In this document: piece after piece, positions 1-29,900 of the stretch
How the letters are laid out: each line of letters opens with the position of its first letter
Numbering within the stretch: position 1 is the first letter of the stretch
Source: Cyclina sinensis
Lineage: Eukaryota; Mollusca; Bivalvia; Venerida; Veneridae
DNA length: 64,000 nucleotides
Direction of reading: 5' to 3'
NCBI GenBank assembly: GCA_012932295.1
Contig: JAAONU010000018.1
Coordinates: forward strand, 5,202,206 to 5,266,205
Notes under the pieces: generated by a model
The model's database searches: none
What the model was told of the DNA's origin: nothing
What the model saw: only the letters and a program-made list of their open reading frames with translations
Program-made: the position numbers and the translations under genes

Positions 1-16992
<16,992 letters not shown>

Positions 16993-18560
16993 CCAATGGT
17001 ACCCTCGTGACTCTTCATAACTACATAGATATATATGGTTGTGATTTTATGAACTGGATTGAATGGATATTTGAAGTGTTTTGAAGATAGAATGAGTTTG
17101 GGGCCTTGAATTATTGAAGTTAAAAGTTTTGAGTGTTTTGAGTGAAAATGATGTTTAAAACATTTCAAAAGAGCATTTGATCTATAAACTTCAAACAAAA
17201 AGACTGCCAGTAGTTGAAAAACAAAGCAGGTTCCATTGTCTTCATGTCCTTCTGGAGAAAACTTTTATTGATGTTTCAAGTAGAGAGTTGATGGAAGTGG
17301 AGAATGTGTGTGTTATTACTGTATAGTGGTTTGACCTGCTGATGGATTTGTAAATGATATTATAAACATGAAAGTATTATTTTAACTACTTGCTGGAGAA
17401 ATGATTAAGTGGATTACAGATTTGCCTTGAGCTGGTTTGAGTGATGAATATGCATTGTGATGGATAGTTTTTCTTGCTGTTTTTGCACAAAGCAGTTGGT
17501 GTAAAGAATGTTGTGTCATTCTTATGCATATTATTTTGCTGCTGCCTTTTTTCCACACGAAAGAGAGTTAAAACAGCTAGTGCATGACTATTGTATCTCC
17601 TTACTGTATGTGTTGTTAAAATAGTCCTGCACTCAGCCTTTGGAATACAAAAAATACTTGTAGATCATTGTTGTAATATATCTCTGTTCATGTTACTTTA
17701 GAATTCTTTCACTTGTTTTAGGTAGTAAAAGGTTAAATTAAAACTTAGGTCACATGTAATCTAATGGCTTCCGTTGCTGGTAAATCGAACATCTGTATAG
17801 AAATATAAAGCCTGTTAAATAATTGATGTTTGACATATAGGAACAAGAAATGGTTTGAATCAGAAAAATCTTCACTAGATTTACATAAAGCTGGGATTAC
17901 AATGACAAGACCAAGTTGTCAAAAATTATAAACTTCAGTATCTTCAAGCAGGCCTAGTTTCAATGAATTTTTTTGCTGTTGGGAAAATACATATTTTTTC
18001 TTGAAGTTGATGTACTAGTTTTATGTGGTAGCTTTTTTTTTTTTATATATATATGTATGTCTTGTATATGATGGTTTTAAAACAAGAAAAATACCCCTGG
18101 TGCTTGAAATAGTTGAGTATAGGTTTGTAAGGCATGTTTAGAAAATTGTAGTAAAACTATGTTTATGTCAAGCTGTTAAAATAATTGAAGTTTCGCTAGC
18201 AAAATTATTTTTTATTTTACATTTGAATCATTGAGAATATGCCAGTACTAATATTTTCTGCAGTACTCTGTACAGTTTATTTATCAGTGTTTGATAAATA
18301 AAATGTGGGGAACAGACACTTCAGATAATTTTGATACTGGTTTTTTCAATTTTCTTTTGATTCAGAAAAAAGATCAGGATTTAATTTTGAAGACATTGAT
18401 TAGCAAGTGTTCAGTTTTACAAATTTTAATGCTTGAATTATTCTTTCACTTGATATTCAAAAGACATTTCCCGAAACCATTTGTAATTATTTTTCATGCT
18501 AATTTATTACAATAGACATTTTAGAAACCTTCATTGTCAGTAATATAGCAATAAAGAGGC
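16993..18560 (+). other. Probable 3' UTR of the CHD gene with two poly(A) signals
   Basis: The sequence after the TAG is AT-rich with no supported reading frame. AATAAA occurs at 18297-18302 and 18550-18555, either of which could end the transcript. The UTR length is inference; no transcript data are available. A T-rich/(TA)n stretch lies near 18030-18060. Confidence 0.5.
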
Positions 18561-19248
18561 TGCATGGGCTGTTTGGTGTTAGAATGAACAGAGAAATTGT
18601 GTATATGTATTTATTTTTTCAAGTGGTGAGTAACTGGAGAGAATTATTGAAAGCAATACATGTATTTTTTATGTACAAAGTAATGTGTATAGATTTCATG
18701 ACAAAATTTGTAATACAATTGATTACAGATCATAAAAAATATTAGTCATTTTGCTAAAAGCACATTGAATGAATTATTTCTTAAATTCAAGGAGTGATAC
18801 TGTGCCATCAGTTCTTTGTTTTCAGAATTGATGAAGTAGTGAATGGGAAGTGGTCATCAGTAACATCTGATTGGCTTTTGTATTTTGTCTGGATTGTAAG
18901 ATTACCCTAACCTTCTCTTGCTGTATTGTTAACTAAACTACTTTCAGCCAGCTTAAGTATACAGAGTGCATTTACCTTTGACTGAAGTTGAATAGGTCAA
19001 CTAGTGTGTGTTGGGAGCGGGGGGGTTGCATAAACTTGAATCCAGACATAATATTGAAATTACAGGACATCATTCAAGAACATCATTGTGCAAATACATG
19101 TACTCATATACAAGAAAATAGCATTGAAATAAAAGAAATTTTAGCCATAATTAATAGATCTTTCAATAAGTTTGAATTTCAGTAGGTATATCTTTGCATC
19201 TGAAAGACGATAGAAAAGAACTATGATTTTCCTTCCTTTTGGTCTTAG
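18561..19248. other. Intergenic, no feature seen
   Basis: AT-rich DNA downstream of the CHD poly(A) signals. Both strands were read. Short frames here lack splice context or family resemblance. Confidence 0.5.
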
Positions 19249-19435
19249 AGATACATAGATCTATCATAGAGATGTCGATACATAGATCTATCATAGAGAT
19301 GTCGATACATAGGTCTATCTAGAGATGTCGATACAAAGATCTATCATAGAGATGTCAATAAATAGATCTATTGTAGAGATGTCGATACATAGATCTATTG
19401 TAGAGATGTCGATACATAGATCTATCGTAGAGATG
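19249..19435. repeat. 27-bp tandem array with palindromic core
   Basis: About seven copies of a 27-bp unit of the form GATACATAGATCTATCATAG plus AGATGTC, with mild divergence (one copy shortened, one reading aataaatag). Each unit holds the palindrome ATAGATCTAT, so every repeat can form a small hairpin and carries a BglII-type AGATCT site. Confidence 0.85.
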
Positions 19436-21672
19436 TCTAAAAAAGCAGGTTAGTGAGAACTGTATAAAGGAAAAAAGAGCAATTATCTCTACACTTAAAA
19501 ACATTCAAAGAAAATACGGAAAGAAAAATGATCAGAAAATAACATTTTAGTTTGCCTAGATGTGAAGATGGCCCTTTACAGTTCACTAGTGTGACTGTTG
19601 ATCCTTCCCTTAATTGTCAGAAATGGAATATTTGATTACAAAACATGGTGTGAATTTAGGTCAGTGTGTGTAGGTCAGATAAAGTGACTTGTAATTCAGA
19701 AGTGACCTTTTGGTAGCTATGTTAGAAATTAAACTGGGATCAGATTTCATTTTCTTCATAATGTATTCTTAAGAAAATGAATTTGCCTTTCAATATGAAA
19801 AAAAAATCTAAATTAATAGTAGGTTTAATTATCTGTTTCAGAACTTAAATTTGATAATTCCATTGTATTTATGAACATTCTCAGGGAATTTATGAAGACC
19901 ATGTAAAGTATAGAAGTTTGATATATGTAGCATTCTAGTTTCTTTTCTCTGATTAATAGCTTGGCTTGTTGAGTAATAATTGTTTAATACTGAAAGTATT
20001 CACCCTTCAGGTTTTGAAAACGAATATGAACTAATAAAAATCAAATTTATTACAAAAGCTTTTAAGCTATTAAGTTTTTAGTATTTAGTGATCTGTTAGA
20101 AGCTCTGTAGGTGGAGCAGTATTTGGTATTTCAAAAATATGAAGTTGCATTCTGTATGGTGTTCCATAACTGGTATTTAAGCATTGAAAATGAAATGTAA
20201 ATGATCTGAATTGAGAGGTAACCACCTTCTATACTGTTCTTCTTTTCTTTTGAGATTTCAAAATTGATGTGGCCCAAATTGGTTGATATTAAAACCAAAT
20301 ATTTATCAGTATTAAAATTTTTTATCATGAACAGATAATTTTTTAATTGTTAAGTTTTCCAAGTAATGCTTTAAAAAAAACTTGTGATCCTTTTGCTTAG
20401 TAAGTAAAGTTGAAATTGCCTGAATCCCTTTTTGCTACAGACATTTACACATGTCCCCCAGTTTTGCTGATAAACTTTCACTTGATATAATAATTTTGTT
20501 TTTGTCAAGTCGTATATTTGTTAAATGTATTTTTTGTATGTGAACTTTCATCTTTTTTTCAACAGATTTGTAGAGAAAAGAAAAATAATTTAATTAAAAA
20601 TGATATGCAAAGTAATCAATGTTTTTGTCTTGTTTAACCATTCAAATATCTATTATAACAATTGGACTGCTGTATCTTCTCCCAATGAAGTTTTTACTTT
20701 CCCATCTTTTCATTGCTAAACCTCACAAGGGCAGCTGTCTATAAAGTTTTTGAGGTCAGCTACAGTCAGACGTAGAATGAGGTTTATACTTAACATTGCA
20801 AGGAATTAGAGCAATGTGAAATATCTATACATACTAATACATAAGATTTGCATATAGTGAATCTCATCCAGACACACAACAGACTGCTAGTGTCTATTGA
20901 CAAAATACTGTAGTCCAGGTGATATAACTGACAAAAAAACTTAACCTCCATTGCAAAAAGTTTGTTTTTGAGCAAATGAAGACCAGGACATTTGTATCTA
21001 AGGAACCAAAAGTGGAAAGTCCATTTTTTGCAGCAGATTGGGAACACCTAGAAGAAGACCCTACTTTATAGACACCTTTCAGCAGTTACTAAAAATAGCT
21101 CATGGATATCATTATCAGGCTCACGTGTTTACCTGGGGGCAAAACATTGTCTGCTGGCATTGAGTTTCAGTATAAAAATTTCATGGGAAGTAAAGATAAT
21201 CACGAATTAATTTTACAGTAATTTGGTAATAAACTAGTGTGAAGTTTTTAGATCTTGCACTAATAGCAACTGATGTAATCCAAGATGCCTGTGCACTTAT
21301 ATAATTAGCTGTGAATGTAACATATTATGGTTAGGGTCAGTACTGTAGTCTAGGGGGGTCCTTTTTTACAAAAGCATACTGAGTATGACAGTTATCATAA
21401 AGTTATTATGCTAGACCTTGTGTCTGATGTGACATAATTATCATAGTTATGTCAAGTTGTAGAACTATATAATATACATGATATCCTATATAAAAGCTCA
21501 CACTTATAAAAGAACAAAGTTAAGAAGGATCTAATGAAAATTTCTGGCACAAATTCCTGTATATTACTGCTAAAAAATTTTGACAGATAATTAAGATTTG
21601 ATTATGTTGCTGACACATATATAAAACAAAAGTTGTGCACTTGGATTTAGAATGAGTTAAAGTATTATATCA
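19436..21672. other. Intergenic, no feature seen
   Basis: AT-rich sequence with scattered short frames. None shows a domain, a convincing splice pair or repeat structure. Confidence 0.45.
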
Positions 21673-21729
21673 TTGTTTTATTGGACAATGGATGTGGGAA
21701 GTCTCAGCTGCACATATGCACAAATTGAT

Positions 21730-21945
21730 ATGTCAGACTATGCTAAAAATCTATCTCCAAGTGACTTAGCAGTTTATTTAGAGAAATTAAATGTTTCAAG
21801 TGGAATAACTTTACCGGATCCATACAACATTAAAAAGAGTGATTGGTCTGAATGTTAAACAATGGCCAGATATAGGTTACCCAGGCATATATATCATTAT
21901 TTTGTGGAAAGTTCAAGTTTCTATTCAAGAGAATTTCCTTGTCCG
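21730..21945 (+). pseudogene. N-terminal fragment of a transposon-borne YqaJ/SWIM-type protein
   Basis: The frame MSDYAKNLSPSDLAVYLEKL runs to LPDPYNIKKSDWSE, then hits a stop. Further coding sense continues in shifted frames: VKQWPDIGYPGIY, then HYFVESSSFYSRE. The pattern 'LPDPY..DW..V..WPD..Y..IY.Y.(E/D)...(F/Y)' matches the start of proteins found in molluscs and cnidarians that carry a SWIM finger and YqaJ-like nuclease. At least two small indels break it, and the similarity ends at about 21940. It faces the transposase fragment on the other strand. Family assignment is from memory and moderate. Confidence 0.55.
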
Positions 21946-22657
21946 AAACTCTTTCACCCCATCCCGCTGAAATGAAATTGACGACCCCTGCTGGTGTGAC
22001 TGATATGAGGTATTTTGAAGTATTATTATGTTTGTAATTGCTCCAAGTTTGTGCTCGTGCCGTAAGATTTTTTGGTCTTTCTATTAAAATTTCAAAACAA
22101 TCTATGATTGAGATGCATTTGTTGTATTCAGGTTTAAATGATGAGGGTGCATTTGATCTTGCGACATCTCGTTCAGGCAAATATATTACTGATTTGAGGC
22201 AATTTGCAATAATTGGAATCCAGATATTCAAAATTCTAGATGTAGATGGTTCAGAGATCAGAAATCTATACGCTAAGTCAACGTTTAGTAACCAAAGTCT
22301 GATCTTCATAAACACTAACAATAAGTGGTCATCTCTTGTCAGGCTGCGTTGCACACCTTTATTCCTTATGAAAGGTTCAATTTCATCATATATCCATAAA
22401 AATAATGACTTTGGCAATACTGTATAAAAGGTAATAGGCTTATCACTCAGATTTGCGAAACAAAACTTTGATGCCCTTAAATTTTCACTGCTTTCAGCTA
22501 CTCTTTTTTCTCGATGTTTAATCAATTTTACACTTGACATTAATTGTTTCTCAAGATTTAGAAGTTTTGATGTTTCTTCTATGGGCTCTGTTTGTGTACC
22601 GGAAAGTATGTGTATAAAATTATTTTTGTTGTTCTGTAAGCTTGATATCCTTGCCAA
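21936..22657 (-). pseudogene. DDE_Tnp_4-type (ISL2EU/Harbinger-like) transposase fragment
   Basis: The open frame on the minus strand gives a helix-turn-helix block (LTRDDHLLLVFMKIRLWLLN, then DLAYRFLISEPSTSRI) followed by the start of a DDE nuclease domain: CISIIDCFEILIERP with the first catalytic Asp, then TWSNYKHNNTSKYLISVTPA and GWGERVSDKEI. This order is typical of DDE_Tnp_4 transposases of the ISL2EU/THAP type. Sense stops at SDKEI; the next residues are the antisense of the neighbouring YqaJ-like fragment. The later Asp and Glu and any THAP domain are missing, so it cannot be active. No flanking terminal repeats were identified. Confidence 0.8.
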
Positions 22658-22699
22658 AATTAAAGATTAAATTTCAAAATTGTTTTATTGTCTGTTTTA

Positions 22700-23180
22700 T
22701 ATAAATATATCAATAGTATATTATATATAAATTGTAAATAATTTATTACATTAATTAAAAATGAAAAATTAACAAGTTACAACCTTTTACTACTGTTTAT
22801 CAGATTTGTAGGGCAATGTGACGTGAATGTTGAAGGCTCTATTCAACCCCTTGTTTATTGATTTGTAGAAACGATCTGATGACAAAATACAAAGATTTAA
22901 AAGGTACCACAAGTATTAAATTCAAACCTTGCTAACAGTTAAAGGTCTTATTATGTAAAGAAGCAAACATTTCAGAATCACTGTTCCTAGTATGACCATA
23001 AAAACTACAGCAATGCTTTCACAAATCATATAATAATGAAAATCCAACGACTGTCTAGATCAAACACAATCTTCATAAAATAGTGGGTACTACTGAAATA
23101 TGATTACAAATGTACCAACTGGCGGACAAAATGGGGGGAGAAAGGCACCCAGGCGTGTTTTGGAAATTAACCTTTTCTTT
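22700..23180. other. Intergenic, no feature seen
   Basis: AT-rich spacer between the collapsed transposon and the dispersed repeat at 23181. No frame or repeat is supported. Confidence 0.45.
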
Positions 23181-23520
23181 AGCTCACCTGAGTCAGGAAG
23201 TGCTCGAGAGTGAGCTTTTGTGATCATTGATTGTCCAGCGTCTGTTATTGCGCATCTCTGTGTCAAATGATTTTTCCCACTCCTCTAAGCCAACTTTCAT
23301 GAAACTTGCCTAAAATATTTCATGCTCTACCAAAGTTTTTCAAAGAATTTTAATTCCAAGCAGTACTCTGGTTGCCATAGCAACAAGAAGGAGCTCAGTT
23401 AACACTGTCTGCTTGTGTGCACTAAATCTAAAATGGTTGGGAAATGGTCTCCTTTCACTGAATTGTGGTTCTATATGAAGAATCACTGTATTCTTGGTAT
23501 ACAGTTAAAAAACATAGTTA
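23181..23520. repeat. Dispersed 'AGCTCACCTGAGTC' repeat
   Basis: Begins agctcacctgagtcaggaag and includes the phrases 'aactttcatgaaacttgcc' and 'ggttgccatagcaac'. Related text occurs near 32510-32600 ('gcaaaaggtgagcttttgtg') and 48300-48350 ('gctcaggtgagctaaa'). These are non-coding interspersed repeats of the kind common in bivalve DNA. Boundaries are approximate. Confidence 0.5.
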
Positions 23521-24764
23521 ATGAAATCTGACATGTTTAGGGGAACAATGAACATTATAGCGCCACTAAACGTCGCAACGCCGCTAAACGTCGCAATTGA
23601 CGCTAAACGACGCAACACTAACGCTAAATGTCGCAACCAACGTTAAACGTCGCAATTTCCCTGACGATAAATGTCGCAACACTGACGCTAAACGTCACAC
23701 AAAAATCGACTGACACATGTCGTAACCTTGACGCTAAACGTCGCACTTGGTAGGAAGGTTTTAGTATCGGACCTTAACAAAATCCAAGTATAACACAGGA
23801 CAAATATGACTTCATAGAAACCAACCTTAAACCCATAGCAACCATCCACATATCCCTAACAACCATCTTTAGGTCCATAGCATATGGAAACCCTCTCGCG
23901 GCCCTAGCAACCGCCTTTAGGTCCATAGCAACCATCCACATATCCCTAGCAACCATCCTTAGGTCCATAGCCCATGGCAAGACCTCTCACGGCCCTAGCA
24001 ACCGCCTTTAGGTCCATAGCAACCAGTCACGACCACTCGCCCAATATTTTCATACATAATTCACGAGGGCTTTCAACGGAAATTGATGTTTGAGACTGCA
24101 AGCTATTCAGCAAATTGGAATCGCCAGGTGAAAACGCGATTATCGTTGCACTTAATTTACACAGTTTAAAACCTATAGTAGTATAAATGAATAATAAAGC
24201 TATTTGATTATCTTTTGATTAGCTCCACTGTAGCTTTAGAAGCAAACTATGAATTAATTACATTGTCTCTGTAAACCCTTGCTTTATTAAGCAATAAGAG
24301 TGAATCAAATTCTGGCAATAATTTAAACAACATGTTCAAACTTCACACATGTATAATTATCTTCTATTTCTTTCTGAGAAAATTTCAAATTCACTATGCT
24401 GCAACCCCAAATACTGTTAGAATTAATTACAAGCAATAAAAACTGCCCTTTTTAACACACCCATCAATTCATTTCTTTTCACCTTTTATTTCCCTAGTCT
24501 GGACTTACTAAGTTAACTTGGTAGACTTTACGAACTAAACGTCTTATCAGCATTTATGCATATGTATAGTCAGTCTGGGTGTTACTTTACTATCCTCAGT
24601 TGTTATGTCATGTTAATAACTTATGATACTTTAACAAATGTGATCACTTAAATCATTTTTATAGGTTTTCCCAATATATTTGATCCTATCAAGGTTTAAA
24701 AATTCAGATAAAACATTAAAAAATTTTCAGCTTGATCATTTTCTATGTAAGGGGAAGTAACTAT

Positions 24765-25070
24765 GTTGCTAAACGTCGCACAAAAATCGACTGACACATA
24801 ATGTCGCAACCTTGACGCTAAACGTCGTCGCACTTGGTAGGAAGGTTTTAGTATCGAACCTAAACAACACACAAGTATTACATAGGACAAATATAACTTC
24901 ATAGCAACCAAACTTAGACCCATAGCAACCATCCACATATCCTTAGCAACCATCCTTAGGTCAATAGCAACAACTCTTGCGCCTTTAGCAACCGCTTTAA
25001 GGTCCGTAGCAACCAGTCTCGCACCCCATACAAACAGCCTGAATGCCACTACCGCGAATATATATTTCAC
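24765..25070. repeat. Partial copy of the CGTCGCAAC/CCATAGCAACC repeat
   Basis: Repeats the order seen at 23690-24050: 'cgcacaaaaatcgactgaca', the CGTCGCAAC motifs, 'ttggtaggaaggttttagta', then CCATAGCAACCATCC units. It lies between the inverted arms of the 23556-26562 element and is probably a nested or internal duplicate. Confidence 0.7.
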
Positions 25071-25859
25071 TGGATATAATGCAGGATGTACCGAACGTGA
25101 TCAGTGTCAGGCGATTAATTTTGAATTTTGAAAGATAAAGTGGACTTGTTCTTGAAATAAGAAATATCCTGAGGGAATCTAGATGTTGCATCTTCGGCTG
25201 TGTGATGATGACATATGTTGGTTCAAAATTGTGGACATATGGTATAGAAGAAGAGCATAACCAAGCTTTTGTCCATCTAGATTCTCTATTTGAATAATAG
25301 TTTTATTATTTCTATCAATTCGGAATAACGATCTTAAATTGAATGGCGAGTGCTAACATAATAACAGACAGTAGTTTCATTTTTTAATATTTGAATGAAC
25401 CTTACGTGTTCGTTTTAATCACTGTGTTATTGTTTATATTTGATAATGAACCTTTTTCTATATTGCTAGTTTAATTTCGATTTAAACAACAAATAGGAGA
25501 TTTTCGCCATGTAAATATTTACACGTTTGTTTTGTTATAATGTGTTGAACAGACAGTTTAATTAATGTATACATACATACATACTCTGTGTGTTCTTACG
25601 AGTATTGTTTGATCATTGTCCTCATTTCACTGAATATATTTGCACTGTTACATATTTGGTTGACACCAACTGGCATTTGTTCCAGAAAATAAATTTTAAT
25701 AGAAATAAATTACACTGTTTTACTTAAGTTTTTATGACTCTATTTCTTTTTCATAAACGAATTGCCAAACTGTATAAATGTTTCTTGCATATTTGTATAG
25801 ATCTATGTATGGTCCGAGTATGAAGGCTGTAGCTTCAAAAATGTGAAAGTAGGCCACTA

Positions 25860-26075
25860 GATTAAATCAAGGTCAAAGTTTAAATCTCTATCTCTATGTG
25901 TCCGAATTTGAAGGCTATATCTTCAAAAATATTATTTGACCTGCTGACCTAGTTTTTATCCTACATGACCCAGTTTCAAACCTGGTCTGAAGGTTATCCA
26001 TATGACCATTTTAACAAAGTTTCATGAAGATTGAAGCAAACATGTAAACTGGTAACAAATAATGAAGTTTTTAGA
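25860..26075. repeat. Dispersed 'gacctagtttttatcc..tgacccagtttcaaac' repeat
   Basis: Same phrase family as 47850-48330 (same strand) and 62030-62600 (opposite strand). Non-coding, degenerate. Confidence 0.55.
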
Positions 26076-26562
26076 GTGAACAGCACAAATGAGCTGAAGC
26101 AACTGCTATAACTATTAATGAAGCGAGTTACTGAATGGTTAATTAGTCCTGATAATCGCGTTTACACCTGGCGATTCCAATTTGCTGAATTGCTTCCAGT
26201 CTCAAACATCAATTTCCGTTGAAAGCCCTCGTGAATTATGCATGAAAATACTGGGCGCGTGGTCGAGGCTGGTTGCTATGCACCTTAAGGCGGTTGCTAG
26301 GGTCGCGAGAGGGGTTGCCATGGGCATTCAAGCGGTTGGAAGGGGTGCAAAAGTGGTTGCTATGGGCCTTCAAGCGGTTTCGAGGGGCACTAGAGTGGTT
26401 GCTATGGACCTTATAGCGGTTGCTAGGGGCGCTAGAGTGGTTGCTGTGGTCCTAAAGGCGGTTTCTAGTGTCGCGAGAGGGGTTGCCATGGGCATTCAGG
26501 CGGTTGGTAGTGGTGCGAGAGTAGTTGCTATGGATCTTTAAGCGGTTGAGAAGGGCGCTATA

Positions 26563-26966
26563 GGATAAACAGAATAATAGGTTAGTGTCTTAATTGAGAA
26601 AGTTTATCTGGCTCGGCTGCGGAATTTATCCGGTGAGCCGAAGGTTTGAATTTTAAATTGTCTGATTTCTAAGCTCAGCCTCTTACAGAAAATGCCAAGT
26701 ATTATTAAAACAGGTGTCCTATCTCAATTTAGCAGAACTATGAATTAATTCTAAGACTTTAAAAAAAGATGTCTGGTGATAAACATTTATTTTCGATAAC
26801 TGCAGAAGGAACATAGAAATGGAGCGGAAAATTACGTAAAAGTGAACTCATGAATATACAACTATATTTATTTATATCACTGTTCAGTGACAAAATACGG
26901 TGATGATCATGTCTTTACAGATAATCATTTCAAGGGACACATTTCTTACGGTCAGTCGGTAACCAC
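26563..26966. other. Intergenic spacer / 3' flank of the C1q gene
   Basis: No frame is supported. It lies immediately downstream of the minus-strand C1q stop codon at 26967 and probably includes that gene's 3' UTR. Confidence 0.4.
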
Positions 26967-29900
26967 TCAGTGTCTTTGAAGCAAATATCCAGAAAACGTG
27001 GTGAAACGGTAATAATCGGTTCCTTCTAGAAAAGGTGTGTTAACTTGGTAGGGTTCAATCCAGACTTGCTGTCCAGCATCTAAACTAACAACACCCGCAT
27101 TTACACCCTGAAATAAAAGAAAATTACAATAAAAAGGCAAGACGTATGTGATTTTTCTATAAAGACAAGACAGCAATGAAGGTCCTTTATCGCTATCCTG
27201 AGTATCCACTGCTCTTAACAGCAAGGCAAATGAAAGCCTATTCAACTAAAACACAGCACACTTAGAATTCAGAAATTGTAATGGCAAGTTCGTTGCCTGG
27301 ACCCTGACCTTTTCACCCGACCAGCTTTTATGTCAATATCATTTGAATTAGAAGCTTGTGACACATAGGACGGGGTCAATGTTATTTTTTTCTGAAACCG
27401 ACAAAAATCAAGTTTAAATCAAGTTTGTTTAAGATCCGAATATCATAGACATAGCTTGAAAAAAAGCATTTAGGTCAGTAGGTCAGGGTCGACAAAGATC
27501 AAAATTGAAAGCTGCCATGTAACTGCATTGAAGTAGCTGCAAAAACAAGGAAGTAGGTCATTGGGTCAAGGTAAAATTGTTATGAAACTTAAGGACATAT
27601 TTAGAACATGAAGGTTCCTTCCGAAATTAGCGGATTTTATTTTTTCGTATGGGTGTACCTGTATATAAAACTATTGATTTCTTGAGCGGAGTCTTTTTTT
27701 ATTCTGGACTACAAACAGTTTGTCACTAGAAACTTCTACATATCAAATATCTAAGCTCCCAGTTTTACTTGGTTATTCCTTGAAATATTGAATACTACCA
27801 CTGCTACTACGAGGAGTGGGTGTTCGGAAAGTTTAGTGACTAGTGCCGTCATATTTTTATTTCTTGACATTTCCGTATGATTTTTTTAGTAATTGTACCT
27901 ACATGTTTCATCTATCCATTAAACATATGCATACACATAGACTAGCCGAATTATTTTGTTTTAGGTCTAAGGTTCAAAGGCACGAGAAATGTGGAAAATG
28001 TTTTGCGAAAATTTAACACGTGTATTGTGTCCGTTATTGAGGCCTAGACTTTCTGCAACTGTTCATACATTTACTTGCTCCGTTCATGTATACCTAACGT
28101 TGCTATGGTAATAAACATAAGCGTTTTGTTTTTGATTTTCGTAAATTTGCTTCTGAGAATGAGCAAAGTGTAAAGGGTAGAGGTATGTATGTTAAAAAAA
28201 TTGTGTAAAAATATACAGTCCAATCGCGCTGCTACGAATCGCAATATAACGGAATAACGGTGTACTACGAAAATAGTGATCGGTCCCGTTATTTTGTCTT
28301 CTTTATTGAATTAAGATAAAATGCGATTGAACGAAATGCGATTTAACCAAAAATGCAATTGAGCGAACAATTAACACGGTCCCATAACAGTGAAATAAAG
28401 ATGCAATATAGCGAATGGCCGTCACATTGGTGTTTTCACACCTCTATTGCTCGCGCAGATCACCTTTTATTTACTGTTATTAAGCAATTATCACTCCAAG
28501 CAATAGAGGCACGATATGCTGCAAACAAGGGGGGTTGTCTGATTGTTACACAAAACATTTTGAGTGATAACATGTCAAAAGTTTCAAACGCATAAAATCT
28601 GGACAAGTTTTCAAGTTGGACAATGACAAAAATGACACCAAATGTTTCGATTTTCTGTACTATTTCAGTCTCTATTGACTCTGCCATATCATGACAAATA
28701 TATATAACGACATTGACAGTTAACAGTTAGTATGAACAAAATTTAAGAATAAAAAACGCGCTTCTACGAAAAATGCGATATTACGAAAATTCTGCAGGGT
28801 CCGATGCATATTCGTAGCATCGCGAATGGACTGTATCTATAAAATTAATGGTATGGCACTTGTCCCGAAACTTTCCTAACATCCGTCGTACTTCTTAAAT
28901 ACAAGATTTCAACTATGCTTTTAACACGATGCTTTGATATGTCCAATGGGCATAGGACGGCGTCAACTCTAACTTATATTTTGCGATATGCATCGCAACG
29001 ACATTACGACATCTTGTTTTTGTCGTACAAACATACGAAACGAAATGTCAATGAAGGAATATGAAGCTGGTTCATGTCACAATCTGTCATATACCAGGTA
29101 ACGTGGTCAGAAAATCATGCTATAACAATTCGCAAACAAAATCTGTTTATCTGCTTCCAAAATACCTTTCACCGTTTATTTTACTCGATTTACTTGTTCA
29201 TTGTCTAGACTCTATCTAGAATTAGTTTTGTAGTCATCTGTTATATAGTCTATACAGAATACGATTATATCACTGCAGGAAAAATAGTCGAAGGAAAGAG
29301 TAGCTACTGACAAATATGTTAATACGTACATGGAGATTTTGCTCGGAATGGTATGGTTCTACAACAACATCCAACGTGTTTTGTCCATCAACAACCATCC
29401 GAATAACGCAGCTTCCCTGCAAATTAATGTAGACAGAATATGAAACGAATGTGTTGATGTTGAAATACTAAAATGTCAGAAGGAATATAACTTATTACTT
29501 ATAAAATGACCTTGCAGTATTAAATGTTCGGCAATATTTGCCGAACGAATCCTCTAACGCATTGGGACTTTTGTCGCCTCTTCTTAACTCCTTTACATAC
29601 ATCCACTTTAACGGCTTTAAACATGCTGAAGAATACTGCAGATGCACAAACGAGCTCAACATTAAAACAATAAACTGGAAGCTTTAAGAAAACCGTTAAT
29701 CAAGTAAAGATTAAGAATTTAAGCTAGTGAAAACGATAACAATTTCAAGCAAATATGAGAAAAACTGACATAGTTCTTGGACTCGATAACAACTGTGAAG
29801 GAGTAATATCCCGAGACAGGTGCCGTGAATTTGCCAGTGGCTGTATTATAGCCTTCACCCGCGTTGACCAGGGTCCTTTGAAGAACGATAGGCTCCCCAA

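Larger units (their letters stand above)
23556..26562. mobile_element. Large inverted-repeat (foldback-like) element with CGTCGCAAC and CCATAGCAACC arrays
   Basis: About 370-420 bp near 23770-24143 is repeated in inverse orientation at about 26143-26562. Both arms share 'cacgagggctttcaacgg', 'aaattgatgtttgagactg', 'caaattggaatcgccaggtg' and the CCATAGCAACC / GGTTGCTATGG array. TATAGCGCC may mark the ends (23556 on the plus strand and 26562 on the minus strand). No target duplication is evident. The left flank carries a degenerate 'gctaaacgtcgcaac' array. The middle includes a further partial copy at 24765-25070. No transposase frame is seen. Confidence 0.65.

Noticed and set aside
21036..21672. 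Terminal repeats of the collapsed ISL2EU-like element
   Set aside because: I searched both flanks by eye for inverted ends and found none convincing.
26182..26541. 119-codon frame rich in 'VVAMGLQAV' repeats, and similar minus-strand frames at 23774, 24696 and 34119
   Set aside because: They follow the CCATAGCAACC/GGTTGCTATGG arrays of the inverted-repeat family, not a gene.
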